DNA of 64,000 nucleotides from Ruegeria sp. R13_0 (GCF_017743995.1 NZ_JAGHRB010000002.1:1-64000), one strand, 5' to 3'. Counted from the stretch's first letter, positions 45,305-54,784 are shown. The notes: generated by a model not told the origin, from the sequence alone. Translations and numbers: made by a program.

Positions 45305-46255
45305 ATGAAACTGAAACTCTTGTCCGCTGCGGTACTAAGCGCACTGGCGGGCAGCGCTGCCGCGCAAGAGATCACCGTCGACAATTGCGGTGAACCTTTG
45401 GTGTTCGACACCAAGCCCGAGCGGATCGTAGTTCATGACATGAACATGACCGACATGGCCTTTGCACTGGGCCTTCAGGACAGCATCGTTGGTCTGACCG
45501 GCATCACCGGCTGGTACAAGACCAGCCCCGATTTCGACGCGCAGCGCGGTGACATTCCCGAACTCGCTCCGAAATACCCGACGGTCGAAAACCTCGTTGC
45601 GGTTGAACCCGACATGTTCTTCGCCGGGTGGTACTACGGCATGAAGCCCGGGGGTGACGTCACCCCCGACACGCTGGAACCCTTTGACATCAAGACCATG
45701 GTGCTGACCGAAAGCTGCATCCACCTGAACAAAGACCGCCCCGAAGCCAGCATGGATCTGCTGTTTGACGATGTTCTGCGTCTTGGCACCGTGATGCAGG
45801 TCGAAGATAAGGCGAACGCGCTGGTCTCGGGCTGGAAAGACCAACTGGCCGCGATCGAAGCCAAAACCGCCGATCTGGAAAAACCCCGTGTCTTCCTGCT
45901 GGACGGCCCGGCCGATGCGCCCTTTACCGCAGGCAAATACGCCATTCCTGACGCGATGATCGCAGCGGCTGGCGGCGTCAACGTTACTCATGACATGGAC
46001 ACTAGCTGGGGCCGCACCTCGTGGGAGGCTGTCGCCGCCTCGAACCCCGAATTCCTTGTCCTGCTGGACTATCAAACCGGCAACGGCGCGGCGGATACCT
46101 TCAAGTTCCTGCAGGAACACCCGGTGATGTCGCAGACCGATGCAGTCAAGAACGAGCGCTGGATCGGCCTGCGCTACGAAGAGCTGACACCGGGACCGGC
46201 AAATATCGAAGCGATCGAGAAGATGGCAACGGCGATGCACCGGGGAAACAGCTGA
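45305..46255 (+). CDS. btuF: B12-type periplasmic binding protein
   Basis: A 316-residue class III binding protein. A signal peptide (KLLSAAVLSALAGSAAA) ends before QEITVDNCGEPLVFDTKPER, the usual lead of this family. MFFAGWYYGMKPGG and AGGVNVTHDMDTSWGRTSWE resemble BtuF/FecB-type proteins. The ATG at 45305 follows an AGGAGA ribosome site; a TTG just before it is in frame but less likely. Ligand is inferred from the riboswitch. Confidence 0.86.
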   Translation: MKLKLLSAAVLSALAGSAAAQEITVDNCGEPLVFDTKPERIVVHDMNMTDMAFALGLQDSIVGLTGITGWYKTSPDFDAQRGDIPELAPKYPTVENLVAVEPDMFFAGWYYGMKPGGDVTPDTLEPFDIKTMVLTESCIHLNKDRPEASMDLLFDDVLRLGTVMQVEDKANALVSGWKDQLAAIEAKTADLEKPRVFLLDGPADAPFTAGKYAIPDAMIAAAGGVNVTHDMDTSWGRTSWEAVAASNPEFLVLLDYQTGNGAADTFKFLQEHPVMSQTDAVKNERWIGLRYEELTPGPANIEAIEKMATAMHRGNS

Positions 46256-46256
46256 G

Positions 46257-47267
46257 ATGACGAAAACGGGCCAAGCGGTCCTGCTGGGGGCGGTCATTCT
46301 GACCGCCCTTTTGCTGCTGTCGACGATCTATGGCACCACCCCGATCCCCTTGGCCGAGGTTTTCACCGCGATTGGGCTGGGTACTGGCGTGACTGAGGGC
46401 GACATGTCCCCTCTGCACCGGATCGTCTTTGACCTGCGCCTGCCCCGCGCGTTGTTTGCGGCGGTGATTGGGGCCGGGCTGGGTGTTGTCGGGGTCGTTT
46501 TGCAAACGACAACGCGCAATGATCTGGCTGACCCGTTTCTCTTTGGCCTTTCGTCCGGGGCCGCTGCGGGTGCCGTTCTGGTCATCACTGTGACAGGCGA
46601 TGTTCTGGGCATCTGGACCCTGCCGCTTGCGGCCTTTTGCGGGGGCCTGATTGCGTCCGGCATTGTTCTGGCCCTGGTTCAGAGCCTGCGCACCAGCGCG
46701 CCAGAGAAACTGATCCTCGCAGGCCTGGCTGTATCTTTCCTGTTTTCGGCCATCACCAACTATCTGATTTTCGCGGGCGACAGCCGCGCCGCGCATTCCG
46801 TCATTTTCTGGATGTTGGGCGGCCTTGGTCTGGCCCGGTGGGAGACCTTCCCCCTTGTCGTTTTGGGACTGGCCTTGATCTTGGGCTATTCCCTCTATCG
46901 CAGCCGCTGGCTCGACGCGCTTCTGACGGGGGATTTCACGGCCTCAACACTGGGCATTCCGGTGCAAGGCCTGCGGTTTCGGATGTTTCTGGTGGCCGCT
47001 TTGGCCACGGCCAGCTTTGTGTCGGTGGCGGGTGTGATCGGGTTTGTCGGCCTGATGGTTCCGCATATCGCCCGAGGCATCGCCGGAACGCTCCACCGCA
47101 GTCTCTTGATCACATCCGCCGTCGTCGGGGCCATCTTGCTGACGCTTTCAGACATCTTGTCCCGGCTGCTTCTGGCCCCGCAAGAGTTGCCGGTGGGGAT
47201 CGTTACAACCTCGATCGGGTCGCTGTTCGTGTTTCTCTACCTGTTCAAATCCTCACGATCTGACTAG
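46257..47267 (+). CDS. btuC: B12-type ABC permease (FecCD family)
   Basis: A 336-residue membrane protein with about ten hydrophobic segments, as in BtuC/FecCD. Typical stretches are LRLPRALFAAVIGAGLGVVG, DPFLFGLSSGAAAGAVL, GFVGLMVPHIARGIAG and the C-terminal LPVGIVTTSIGSLFVFLYLF. It starts one base after the btuF stop and ends 8 bases from the convergent response-regulator gene, with no terminator visible between them. Confidence 0.9.
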   Translation: MTKTGQAVLLGAVILTALLLLSTIYGTTPIPLAEVFTAIGLGTGVTEGDMSPLHRIVFDLRLPRALFAAVIGAGLGVVGVVLQTTTRNDLADPFLFGLSSGAAAGAVLVITVTGDVLGIWTLPLAAFCGGLIASGIVLALVQSLRTSAPEKLILAGLAVSFLFSAITNYLIFAGDSRAAHSVIFWMLGGLGLARWETFPLVVLGLALILGYSLYRSRWLDALLTGDFTASTLGIPVQGLRFRMFLVAALATASFVSVAGVIGFVGLMVPHIARGIAGTLHRSLLITSAVVGAILLTLSDILSRLLLAPQELPVGIVTTSIGSLFVFLYLFKSSRSD

Positions 47268-47275
47268 CACGGCCG

Positions 47276-48007
47276 TCATCCCAAGTTTTGCCGACGCTCA
47301 AGCCAGCTGCCCAGCTCTTTTTCCGCCGAAAAGATGCTCTCACGGTTCAGTATCTGAGAGGTCATGGCCTTTGAGACCGCCCGGACACGTTTGTTGATCG
47401 CGATATCGTTGCCATCCACCGGTAGATCGCCCACATCCAGTTTTTCATAGATCGACAGCAGCCGGTTCTGCACCGTCCTCAGGGCCAGCTTACGACGCAG
47501 CGCGATGGTTTTGTCGGGCAAACCAAGGGCGAGATCGGATAGGATTGCCAGCTCAACCTCCGTCAGCGCCTCACCCGAGCGGCTCTGTTCGCGTTGGATC
47601 TGGTGGATTTCCCGGTCCACCATGATCTGCGCCTCGATCAAAACGGCGCGCAAAGCCAGATGCATTCGTGAGGGGCTGGCCGTTTTCAAAACATAGCCAT
47701 AGGCGGCCTCTTTCGGAACGATCCGCGCAATGCCGCGCAGATAGGCCTCGTCCGAGTAGTTGGACCAGAACAGAATGCGGGTTGCGGGGCGTTCCGACCA
47801 AATGGTCCGCGCAGCCTCGATCCCGTTGCGCTCTTTCATGCGCAGGTCCATGACGATGGCCTCGACACCGTTTTGCCGGGCCTGCTCTTCCCCTTCCCGG
47901 CCGTTCGAGGCGAGGCTCAGGTCGGTCACCTCGGGCAAGGCATCCTGAACCAACTCTCGCAGGTAGTTGGCGTGCATTGCGTCGTCTTCGACCAGCAGAA
48001 CCTTCAT
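47276..48007 (-). CDS. LuxR/NarL-type response regulator
   Basis: A 243-residue two-component regulator. The receiver domain has the acidic pair in LLVEDDAMHA, the phospho-acceptor Asp54 in VMDLRMKERNG and a Lys in GYVLKTASP. The C-terminal half holds a LuxR-type helix-turn-helix (LTEVELAILSDLALGLPDKT, then ALRTVQNRL). The start at 48007 overlaps the kinase stop (ATGA). It probably activates or represses the sugar importer read away from the kinase gene. Confidence 0.88.
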   Translation of the reverse strand: MKVLLVEDDAMHANYLRELVQDALPEVTDLSLASNGREGEEQARQNGVEAIVMDLRMKERNGIEAARTIWSERPATRILFWSNYSDEAYLRGIARIVPKEAAYGYVLKTASPSRMHLALRAVLIEAQIMVDREIHQIQREQSRSGEALTEVELAILSDLALGLPDKTIALRRKLALRTVQNRLLSIYEKLDVGDLPVDGNDIAINKRVRAVSKAMTSQILNRESIFSAEKELGSWLERRQNLG

Positions 48008-49194
48008 GCCAACACCTCGGCTTTCGGGCATTCAGAAGCCGGTAGGCAGACAGTAATCTCGGTCCCCCCATTGAAGCGGATGTCAAATTGTGCCGCGATC
48101 AGACGGGCGCGGGTGCGCATATGCGTCAGCCCGCCCGAGGCCTGCCGGATTTCAATCGCCCCCATGCTGCGCCCATTGTCCCGCACGCGAAGGCGCAGCC
48201 CGTCCTGACATACAATCTCGACCTCAATCCGACTGGCCGAGGCGTGCCGGACCGCGTTGTTGATCGCCTCTTGCGCAATACGGAACAAGGCGATGCGCTT
48301 GGTTTGCGGCAGCCGGTCGACCATTCCGCCGGACAGGTCACGCACGTCAATCTCGACCCCTTCATCCGGATCAATCGCGCGTTCAAGATGGGTTCGCACG
48401 GCGTGCTGAAAGCCGAACAGCTCCAGCAGCGACGGAATCGAGGTATCGATGATCTCACGCAATCCCTGGATGCAGTTCCTCATACTGCTGCGCAGCCCGT
48501 CCAAGTCCTGAGGCGTTTCGCACCGCTCCAAATCCCGGCTGATCCGCGTCATATCGGCCAGAGTCTGGTCGTGCAGATCCATTCCGATCCGTTGGCGTTC
48601 AAGCTCCAGCGCGTCTGTCAGGCTGAGAGCACCAAGCCGCAGCCCCTCTTCCCGCGCTTGCACCTCGGTCCGCATAATCGCCTCACGCCGAGCCTGTTCG
48701 TTCGCACGCAGAGCATAGAAATAAGGGGCCAGAATGTCGGCAATATTGCGCACCTGTTCGACGGCCTGTTCATCATAGAAATCAAGCTTTTGGGATGAAC
48801 AATTCAACGACCCGATCGTGCGGCCCAGCACTTTCATCGCCACATTCACGCGGCTGCGCATATTGTGTTTGAGGATGGGATCGTAATCCCCGCCTTCGAA
48901 CACATATCGCGGGTCCTCCGGCGCGTTGCCGGTCAGCATGTAGTCGCAGTCGCCACGTAGAATATCGCGCACGGGCGAGACCTCAACGGGGGCGCGGGTG
49001 CGGCTCCAACTGGTACGCAGGCCGACCTCGTAACTTGTGTTGAGCCGCCCTTCCTCGTCGATCAGGCAGACATCCAGGTGATCGATTTCCAGAATACGCA
49101 CGATCTCGGACTTAACCGACCGCAGCGCGGATTTGATATCCAGATTGCCCGCCAGATGGTTCGAAATCCGCAAATAATAGGCAAGATCGGCCAT
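48004..49194 (-). CDS. GAF-domain sensor histidine kinase (HisKA_3 type)
   Basis: A 396-residue kinase without membrane segments. An N-terminal GAF-like sensory domain (about residues 15-160, with CLIDEEGRLNTSYEVGLRTS) is followed by the phospho-acceptor His in ERQRIGMDLHDQTLADM and an ATPase domain with EEAINNAVRHASASRIEVE and VRDNGRSMG. This HisKA_3 form pairs with LuxR-type regulators such as its neighbour. The ATG at 49194 has a weak GAGA ribosome site; a longer start at 49233 has none. A soluble GAF sensor points to an intracellular small-molecule signal. Confidence 0.88.
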   Translation of the reverse strand: MADLAYYLRISNHLAGNLDIKSALRSVKSEIVRILEIDHLDVCLIDEEGRLNTSYEVGLRTSWSRTRAPVEVSPVRDILRGDCDYMLTGNAPEDPRYVFEGGDYDPILKHNMRSRVNVAMKVLGRTIGSLNCSSQKLDFYDEQAVEQVRNIADILAPYFYALRANEQARREAIMRTEVQAREEGLRLGALSLTDALELERQRIGMDLHDQTLADMTRISRDLERCETPQDLDGLRSSMRNCIQGLREIIDTSIPSLLELFGFQHAVRTHLERAIDPDEGVEIDVRDLSGGMVDRLPQTKRIALFRIAQEAINNAVRHASASRIEVEIVCQDGLRLRVRDNGRSMGAIEIRQASGGLTHMRTRARLIAAQFDIRFNGGTEITVCLPASECPKAEVLA

Positions 49195-49286
49195 GTGTTC
49201 TCTTTCGCAGCGCCAGCCTGCCGCAACCAGCATGGGCCAGTATATCGACCAGCGGATCGAGTGTCATGCGGGTCGCCGCAGCCTAT

Positions 49287-49362
49287 TTGCGGGAACCCGC
49301 AAGAAATGCGCGCGTCCTACTCTTACTTTGCGCGCGTCCTTTGGGAATTTTAGGCGCGTCGG
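49287..49362. promoter_or_regulatory. Palindrome and three 22-bp-spaced repeats in the kinase/ABC gap
   Basis: TTGCGGGAACCCGCAA at 49287-49302 is a palindrome with 7-bp arms. It is followed by TGCGCGCGTCCT at 49307 and again at 49329, and a partial third copy TAGGCGCGTCGG (8 of 12) at 49351. The repeats start exactly 22 bases apart, about two helix turns, so they face the same side of the DNA. This looks like a set of binding sites for the response regulator or another activator of the importer gene at 49419. Confidence 0.55.
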
Positions 49363-49418
49363 CCCCGTCAGGCTGACACCAAAATCGTGCGGCGCTTGGA
49401 CCGCTTTGGGAGGAAAAC

Positions 49419-50432
49419 ATGACACTAAAGGCCATATTGCTCGGCGCTGCGGCCGGGATCATCACCCTGACAGCCCCGGCTGCCGAAGCGGATACATCCG
49501 ATAAACGCATTGCCCTATCGAACAACTACGCAGGTAACTCGTGGCGGCAAGCCATGCTGGAAAGCTGGCAGAAGAACGGAGATCAGGCCGTCGCGGATGG
49601 TGTTGTCGCCGCTGCTGACGCCTTTACGACCTCGGAAAATCAGGCCACCGAGCAGGCGGCTCAGATCCAGAACATGATCCTGCAGGGCTATGATGCCATT
49701 GTGATCAACGCCGCCTCACCCACCGCAATCAATGGCGCGGTCAAGGCCGCCTGCGATGCGGGTATCACCGTTGTGTCCTTCGACGGCATCGTTCAGGAAC
49801 CCTGCGCATGGCGCATCGCGGTCGACTTTCAGCAGATGGGGCGCGAGCAGGTGAAATACCTGGCCGAGCGCTATCCTGATGGGGGCAACCTGCTGGAAAT
49901 CCGCGGTCTGGCCGGAGTGTTCGTTGATGACGAGATCAGCGCAGGTATTCATGATGAGGTGAAGAACACCAATTTCGAAATAGTCGGCTCGGTCCATGGG
50001 GATTGGGCGCAGGATGTGGCGCAAAAGGCCGTCGCCGGTATCCTGCCCAGCCTGCCCGAGATCGTGGGCGTCGTAACCCAGGGTGGTGACGGCTATGGGG
50101 CGGCGCAGGCCATCGGGGCCACGGATCGTCCAATGCCAACCATCGTGATGGGCAACCGTCAGGACGAACTTCAGTGGTGGTCGGATGAGCAGGACGCAAA
50201 CGGGTATCAGACAACCTCTCTGTCGATTGCGCCAGGCGTCAGCACTTTGGCCTTTTGGGTCGCCCAGCAGATTCTGGATGGGCAAGAGGTGCCGAAGGAC
50301 CTGACTGTGCCGTTCCTGAAAATCGATCAGGCCGGTTTGAAAGAAGCTCTGAAAACAACGCCCAAAGGCTCGGTCGCCAACGTGGAATACACGCAGGATC
50401 AGGCCAAAGACGTCATCGCGTCGGCCCAGTAA
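49419..50432 (+). CDS. Periplasmic sugar-binding protein, RbsB type
   Basis: A 337-residue family-2 binding protein. A signal peptide (LLGAAAGIITLTAPAAEA) precedes the mature chain, which begins KRIALSNNYAGNSWRQAMLE. The ribose-binding style core shows QAAQIQNMILQGYDAIVINA and GITVVSFDGIVQEPCAW. GGGAGG lies upstream of the ATG. It leads an importer operon with one double ATPase and two permeases. The sugar is unknown. Confidence 0.88.
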   Translation: MTLKAILLGAAAGIITLTAPAAEADTSDKRIALSNNYAGNSWRQAMLESWQKNGDQAVADGVVAAADAFTTSENQATEQAAQIQNMILQGYDAIVINAASPTAINGAVKAACDAGITVVSFDGIVQEPCAWRIAVDFQQMGREQVKYLAERYPDGGNLLEIRGLAGVFVDDEISAGIHDEVKNTNFEIVGSVHGDWAQDVAQKAVAGILPSLPEIVGVVTQGGDGYGAAQAIGATDRPMPTIVMGNRQDELQWWSDEQDANGYQTTSLSIAPGVSTLAFWVAQQILDGQEVPKDLTVPFLKIDQAGLKEALKTTPKGSVANVEYTQDQAKDVIASAQ

Positions 50433-50436
50433 GCGC

Positions 50437-51906
50437 GTGAAGACCGACGAGAATACGGGACCCGGAGCCACCGCTGCACCGGTTGTCTCTCTGGAGCAGG
50501 CCCATCTGTCCTATGGGCCTGTTCTTGCCCTGCGTGGTGCGACGTTGAGCATCAGCGCAGGAGAATGCGTCGGACTGGTCGGCCACAATGGGGCCGGGAA
50601 ATCCACGCTGGCAAATGTGATCAACGGCCGCCTCACGCAAACTCAGGGGGCCGTCCACCATCGGAACGCAGATCCCGCCCTGCGCAATAGTCAAAACGCG
50701 CAGAATGCAGGCATTCGCAGCGTGTTTCAGGAGCTGTCGCTCTGCCCGAACCTGACCGTTTTGGAGAATCTGCGCATCCCCTATCGCAACATGCCGCGCA
50801 AAGGCTGGCGGCGGGTTGCGCGGCAAAAGATGCTCGACGCGCTGGACCTTGTCTTTCCGGGTCATGGCATCCACGCCCGCGCAACGGTCGGAAACCTGAC
50901 TATAGCCGAGCGTCAGATGGTCGAGATCGCCATCGCCTTTGCCGACCGCGACCGAGAACCCAGCCTTGTTATTCTGGACGAGCCAACCTCGTCCCTTGAC
51001 GCCGCCATCGCGCAACAATTGCTGGACCATATCAAACGGTTCTGCGCCAAAGGCGGTGCGGTGCTGTTCATCTCGCACATGATGGGTGAGATTTTCGAAG
51101 TCTCGACCCGGATCATCGTCATGAAAGATGGCCAGATCGTTGATGACCAACCTGCCAGCCAATTCACCCGCGCCTCGATCGTGGATGCGATGGGGCATGT
51201 CGCGCCAGATGAAGACACCTCGGGCGCCGGGCGGGCAGATCGGACCCTCGGGGCCGAGGTTGTACGGGCGGCAAACGGGCTGAACGCCCGTGCGGGTGAA
51301 ATCGTCGGGCTGGCCGGGCTTGCAGGTCACGGACAGGCCGAAGCACTGGCGCAAATCTATTTCGACCACGCCCCAAAATGGAAATCCGCACGCCAGCCCG
51401 AAGTGGTCTTTGTGGCCGGAGACCGCGCCCGCGACGGGATCATGCCGCTCTGGTCGATCCTGCGAAACCTCTCGCTAACCACCCTGTCCGAGTTCAGCCG
51501 GAAAGTGATGGTAGATCGCAGCAGCGAGGCGGACATGGTTCAGACCTGGAAAGACCGTATCGGTATTCGCACCGACAACCTGTTGAACCCGATCCTGTCC
51601 TTGTCGGGCGGCAACCAACAGAAGGTTCTGTTTGCCCGCGCGCTGGCCTCTTCCGCGCCGATTGTGGTGATGGATGACCCGATGCGCGGCGTGGATGTGG
51701 GCACCAAGAAAGATGTCTATCAGATGATCCAGGCAGAAGCCTCACAAGACCGCAGCTTCCTGTGGTACTCGACCGAGACCGACGAAATCCTCGAATGTGA
51801 CCGGGTCTTCGTATTCCGCGCCGGTCAGATTGCCGCCGAGCTGGTAGGGGACGAGATCACCGAGGAGAACATCCTCAACGCCTCTTTTCAGATGCAGGAG
51901 GCCTGA
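50437..51906 (+). CDS. Sugar ABC transporter ATPase, RbsA type (two ABC domains)
   Basis: A 489-residue double ATPase. The first domain has Walker A GHNGAGKSTL, a signature-like LTIAERQMVEIAIA and Walker B LVILDEPTSSLD. The second has the usual degenerate Walker A (GLAGLAGHGQAE), signature LSGGNQQKVLFARAL and DDPMRGVDVG. The start is a GTG at 50437, 4 bases after the binding-protein stop. The length is near the 500 expected. Confidence 0.9.
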   Translation: MKTDENTGPGATAAPVVSLEQAHLSYGPVLALRGATLSISAGECVGLVGHNGAGKSTLANVINGRLTQTQGAVHHRNADPALRNSQNAQNAGIRSVFQELSLCPNLTVLENLRIPYRNMPRKGWRRVARQKMLDALDLVFPGHGIHARATVGNLTIAERQMVEIAIAFADRDREPSLVILDEPTSSLDAAIAQQLLDHIKRFCAKGGAVLFISHMMGEIFEVSTRIIVMKDGQIVDDQPASQFTRASIVDAMGHVAPDEDTSGAGRADRTLGAEVVRAANGLNARAGEIVGLAGLAGHGQAEALAQIYFDHAPKWKSARQPEVVFVAGDRARDGIMPLWSILRNLSLTTLSEFSRKVMVDRSSEADMVQTWKDRIGIRTDNLLNPILSLSGGNQQKVLFARALASSAPIVVMDDPMRGVDVGTKKDVYQMIQAEASQDRSFLWYSTETDEILECDRVFVFRAGQIAAELVGDEITEENILNASFQMQEA

Positions 51907-51907
51907 G

Positions 51908-52834
51908 ATGACCAGCGACCGTTTGCGTCTATTGCTGCCCGTTCTGTCTCTGGCCGTCTTGTTGGGGGCCGTGTTCTACCTGCAACCCCGCGCGATGAGC
52001 TATTTTGGCCTGAACCTGCTGTTCAATCTGGCGATCCCCGTGGCCCTGGCAACCGTTGCGCAGATGATGATCATCATGGTCAACGACATCGACCTATCGA
52101 TCGGTACTTTCGTCAGTTTCTGCGCCTGTGTCACGGCCACATTCGTGCACGACACGCCTCTGCTGGGCTATGGTATTCTGTCCGCTGCGGTTCTGGCCTA
52201 TGCAGCACTTGGGGCCTTGATCCAACTGCGCGGATTGCCCGCAATCGTCGTAACCCTCGGCATGTCTTTCGTCTGGGGCGGTCTGGCGGTGCTGATCCTG
52301 CCCTCACCCGGCGGAGCGTCGCCCGAGTGGCTGAAAACCCTTATGAATTTCAAAACCCCGCTGGTACCGATTGCCGTGATTGCTCCGCTGGTCGTGGCCT
52401 TTGCCGTGCATCTGTTGATCAAACGGTCCTGGGTGGGCGTGGTCCTTCAAGGCGTTGGCGGCAATGAACGCGCCATGGAGCGCGCTGGCTGGTCCGTTGT
52501 CCGTCTGCGGGCCTCTGCTTACGGATTGGCGGGCTTGTTCGGAGTGCTGGCAGGCATGTGCCTCGTCGGCCTGACTACGGCGGCGGATGCCAATATCGCG
52601 CTGCGCTATACGCTGTTGTCGATAGCGGGCGTGATCCTTGGCGGAGGCGAATTTGTCGGTGGCCGCGTCTCGCCCTTCGGGGCCGTTATCGGGGCGCTGA
52701 CCCTGACCCTTGCCGCCAGTTTCCTGTCCTTTCTGCGCCTCTCGCCGGATTGGCAGATCGGTGCACAGGGCGCGATCCTGATCCTCGTTCTGGCCGTGCG
52801 ACTGTTCTTTGTCCGCAAGGAGGTCTCGGCATGA
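51908..52834 (+). CDS. Sugar ABC permease, RbsC type (first)
   Basis: A 308-residue membrane protein of the family-2 sugar permeases. It has VNDIDLSIGTFVSFCACVTA, the typical start of the group's second segment, and GGGEFVGGRVSPFGAVIGAL near the C-terminus. CAGGAGG precedes its start. Its stop overlaps the second permease start (ATGA). Confidence 0.88.
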   Translation: MTSDRLRLLLPVLSLAVLLGAVFYLQPRAMSYFGLNLLFNLAIPVALATVAQMMIIMVNDIDLSIGTFVSFCACVTATFVHDTPLLGYGILSAAVLAYAALGALIQLRGLPAIVVTLGMSFVWGGLAVLILPSPGGASPEWLKTLMNFKTPLVPIAVIAPLVVAFAVHLLIKRSWVGVVLQGVGGNERAMERAGWSVVRLRASAYGLAGLFGVLAGMCLVGLTTAADANIALRYTLLSIAGVILGGGEFVGGRVSPFGAVIGALTLTLAASFLSFLRLSPDWQIGAQGAILILVLAVRLFFVRKEVSA

Positions 52835-53805
52835 GTGATCAAACCACCCCTGACACCGGACACAATCCCTTGCGGGCATTTGTTCAGAAACCGTGGCTCT
52901 GGGCTTATCTGGCCGCAGGGATTACCTTTGTCGCCACCAGTCTGCTGGCCGGGTCCGGGGCGGGGTCGTTACTCTATGCGGCGCTGACCTTTGCCTCCTT
53001 CTCGGCCATTGTCGGCATCGGGCAGATGCTCGTGATTACGCTTGGTCCCGGCAATATCGACCTGTCCGTCCCGGCGACGATGACGTTGGCGGCCACACTG
53101 GCGCTAAAGTTCATGGACACGCAAACTGCGTTGATCCTGCCCGGTCTGCTGGTTGCAATCGGAATAGGCATCGGTTGCGGGATCGTGAACTTTGCGCTGA
53201 TCCTGATACTGCGTATCCCGCCCATCATCGCAACTCTCTCTGCCTCGTTCCTGTACCAATCGCTGGCGATCTGGTCGAACCGGGGGCTGCGTATCAAACC
53301 ACCAGAACCCCTGGCCGAGTTCGCCTCGGGTGGGACTTTGGGGGTTCCGAATGTCGCATTGGTCGGCATTGCGCTGGCCGTCTGCGCATGGCTGTTGCTC
53401 GAACGCGCAATTGCGGGGCGGTGGATCTCAGCCATCGGGCAAAACCTGCGCGCGGCAAGGCTCAGCGGAGTTCCGGTAAATGCCGTGCGCTTTGGCATCT
53501 ATGTCAACTCGGCTGTCTGTGCCGCCTTGGCGGGGTTTCTTCTCGCCAGCTTCTCGGGCGGGGCCAACCTGAACATGGGCACCGAATACATGCTGATGTC
53601 CATTGCAGTCGTTGTCATTGGCGGGTCGTCCATCGGCGGAGGCAATTCGAACGTGCCCGGCATCTGGGGGGCGGCGCTGTTCATGTTCCTGATCGTGTCG
53701 ATGCTGAATTCATACGGTCTGGGCGCCGGAATTCGCCTGATTTTGACCGGGCTTGTGATTGTGGGTGTGGTCACTCTGGCCAGCCGAAAGGGATATAGCG
53801 CATGA
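52831..53805 (+). CDS. Sugar ABC permease, RbsC type (second)
   Basis: A 324-residue permease paralogous to the one before it, with GPGNIDLSVPATMTLAATLA, IGQNLRAARLSGVPVNAVRF and GGSSIGGGNSNVPGIWGAAL. The start at 52831 overlaps the first permease stop; a longer frame from 52558 is a shadow within that gene. Together they form a heterodimeric channel. Confidence 0.88.
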   Translation: MSDQTTPDTGHNPLRAFVQKPWLWAYLAAGITFVATSLLAGSGAGSLLYAALTFASFSAIVGIGQMLVITLGPGNIDLSVPATMTLAATLALKFMDTQTALILPGLLVAIGIGIGCGIVNFALILILRIPPIIATLSASFLYQSLAIWSNRGLRIKPPEPLAEFASGGTLGVPNVALVGIALAVCAWLLLERAIAGRWISAIGQNLRAARLSGVPVNAVRFGIYVNSAVCAALAGFLLASFSGGANLNMGTEYMLMSIAVVVIGGSSIGGGNSNVPGIWGAALFMFLIVSMLNSYGLGAGIRLILTGLVIVGVVTLASRKGYSA

Positions 53806-54713
53806 GTCATTCGCAGACATATGAGGTCATCCGTCCCGTGTTTCGGGACCTGATCCACTCCAACCTCACGCTGGCACGGATCGCGACGGGCCATGTCTGG
53901 ACCGAGGGGCCGGTCTGGTTTCCCGCGCATGAAACGTTGTTGTTCTCGGACATCCCGAATGCCCACATGTATCGCTGGACCCCGCATGGCGGCACCAGCC
54001 TCTTCCGCCAGAACTCGAACTTTTCCAACGGCAACACGCGTGATCGCGAGGGGCGGCTGCTGACTTGCCAGCACGCAACCCGCTCGGTTGTACGAACCGA
54101 ACATGACGGGCAACTGACAACAATGGCTGACCGTCATGATGGCCGCCGGTTGAATTCGCCCAACGACGTGATCACACGGTCGGATGGCTCGATCTGGTTC
54201 TCGGATCCGACTTACGGCATCCTCTCTGATCTCGAAGGTCACAAAGCCAAGCCCGAACAGGAAGGCAGCTTTGTCTTCCGCCTTGATCCGGACAGTCCGG
54301 AACCCACCGTTGTTTCACGCGATTTCGTGCAGCCGAACGGACTGGCATTCTCTAGAGATGAAGGCTGCCTGTACGTCGCCGAATCCGGCAGCAGCCATGA
54401 CCCGGACGTTCCTTCTTTACTGAAGGTCTTTGATGTCCAGCCGGACGGCGGGCTTGGCAAACCCAGCGATTTCGCCGCGATTGATAAGGGTCTGCCCGAC
54501 GGGCTACGCGTAGACCAATACGACAATGTCTGGTGCTCAGCGGCGGACGGGGTGCATGTGTTCTCGCCCGACGGCGAGCTGCTGGGCAAGGTGAAAACGC
54601 CCGAGACCGTCGCGAACCTGTGTTTCGGTGGCCCGCGCGGCAATATGCTGTTCATCACCGCAACCACCAGTGTTTACGCAGTTCACGTGAACACCAAGGG
54701 CGCTGTAGGATAA
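53802..54713 (+). CDS. SMP-30/gluconolactonase-family lactonase
   Basis: A 303-residue propeller lactonase. Metal-site motifs are TEGPVWFPAHETLLFSDIPN (Glu), RLNSPNDVITRSDGSIWFSD (Asn) and DGLRVDQYDNVW (Asp). No signal peptide. It is coupled by ATGA to the second permease and ends the importer operon. It would open an aldonolactone, suggesting that the imported sugar is oxidised at C1 by an enzyme encoded elsewhere. Confidence 0.87.
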   Translation: MSHSQTYEVIRPVFRDLIHSNLTLARIATGHVWTEGPVWFPAHETLLFSDIPNAHMYRWTPHGGTSLFRQNSNFSNGNTRDREGRLLTCQHATRSVVRTEHDGQLTTMADRHDGRRLNSPNDVITRSDGSIWFSDPTYGILSDLEGHKAKPEQEGSFVFRLDPDSPEPTVVSRDFVQPNGLAFSRDEGCLYVAESGSSHDPDVPSLLKVFDVQPDGGLGKPSDFAAIDKGLPDGLRVDQYDNVWCSAADGVHVFSPDGELLGKVKTPETVANLCFGGPRGNMLFITATTSVYAVHVNTKGAVG

Positions 54714-54760
54714 GCAAATTCTGGACTTCCGATCCTCGCCTAGACATGGTGGCGATGTGC

Positions 54761-54784
54761 GCAAACCCCCTCAAAAGGGTTTGC
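54761..54784. terminator. Hairpin between lactonase and ThDP enzyme genes
   Basis: GCAAACCC (54761-54768) pairs perfectly with GGGTTTGC (54777-54784), 8-base loop. There is no T run, so termination efficiency is doubtful; it lies 48 bases after the lactonase stop and 31 before the next start. Confidence 0.45.

Noticed and set aside
47268-47275. A terminator between btuC and the response-regulator gene
   Set aside because: The gap is 8 bases and no stem with a T run was found there or in the flanking ends.
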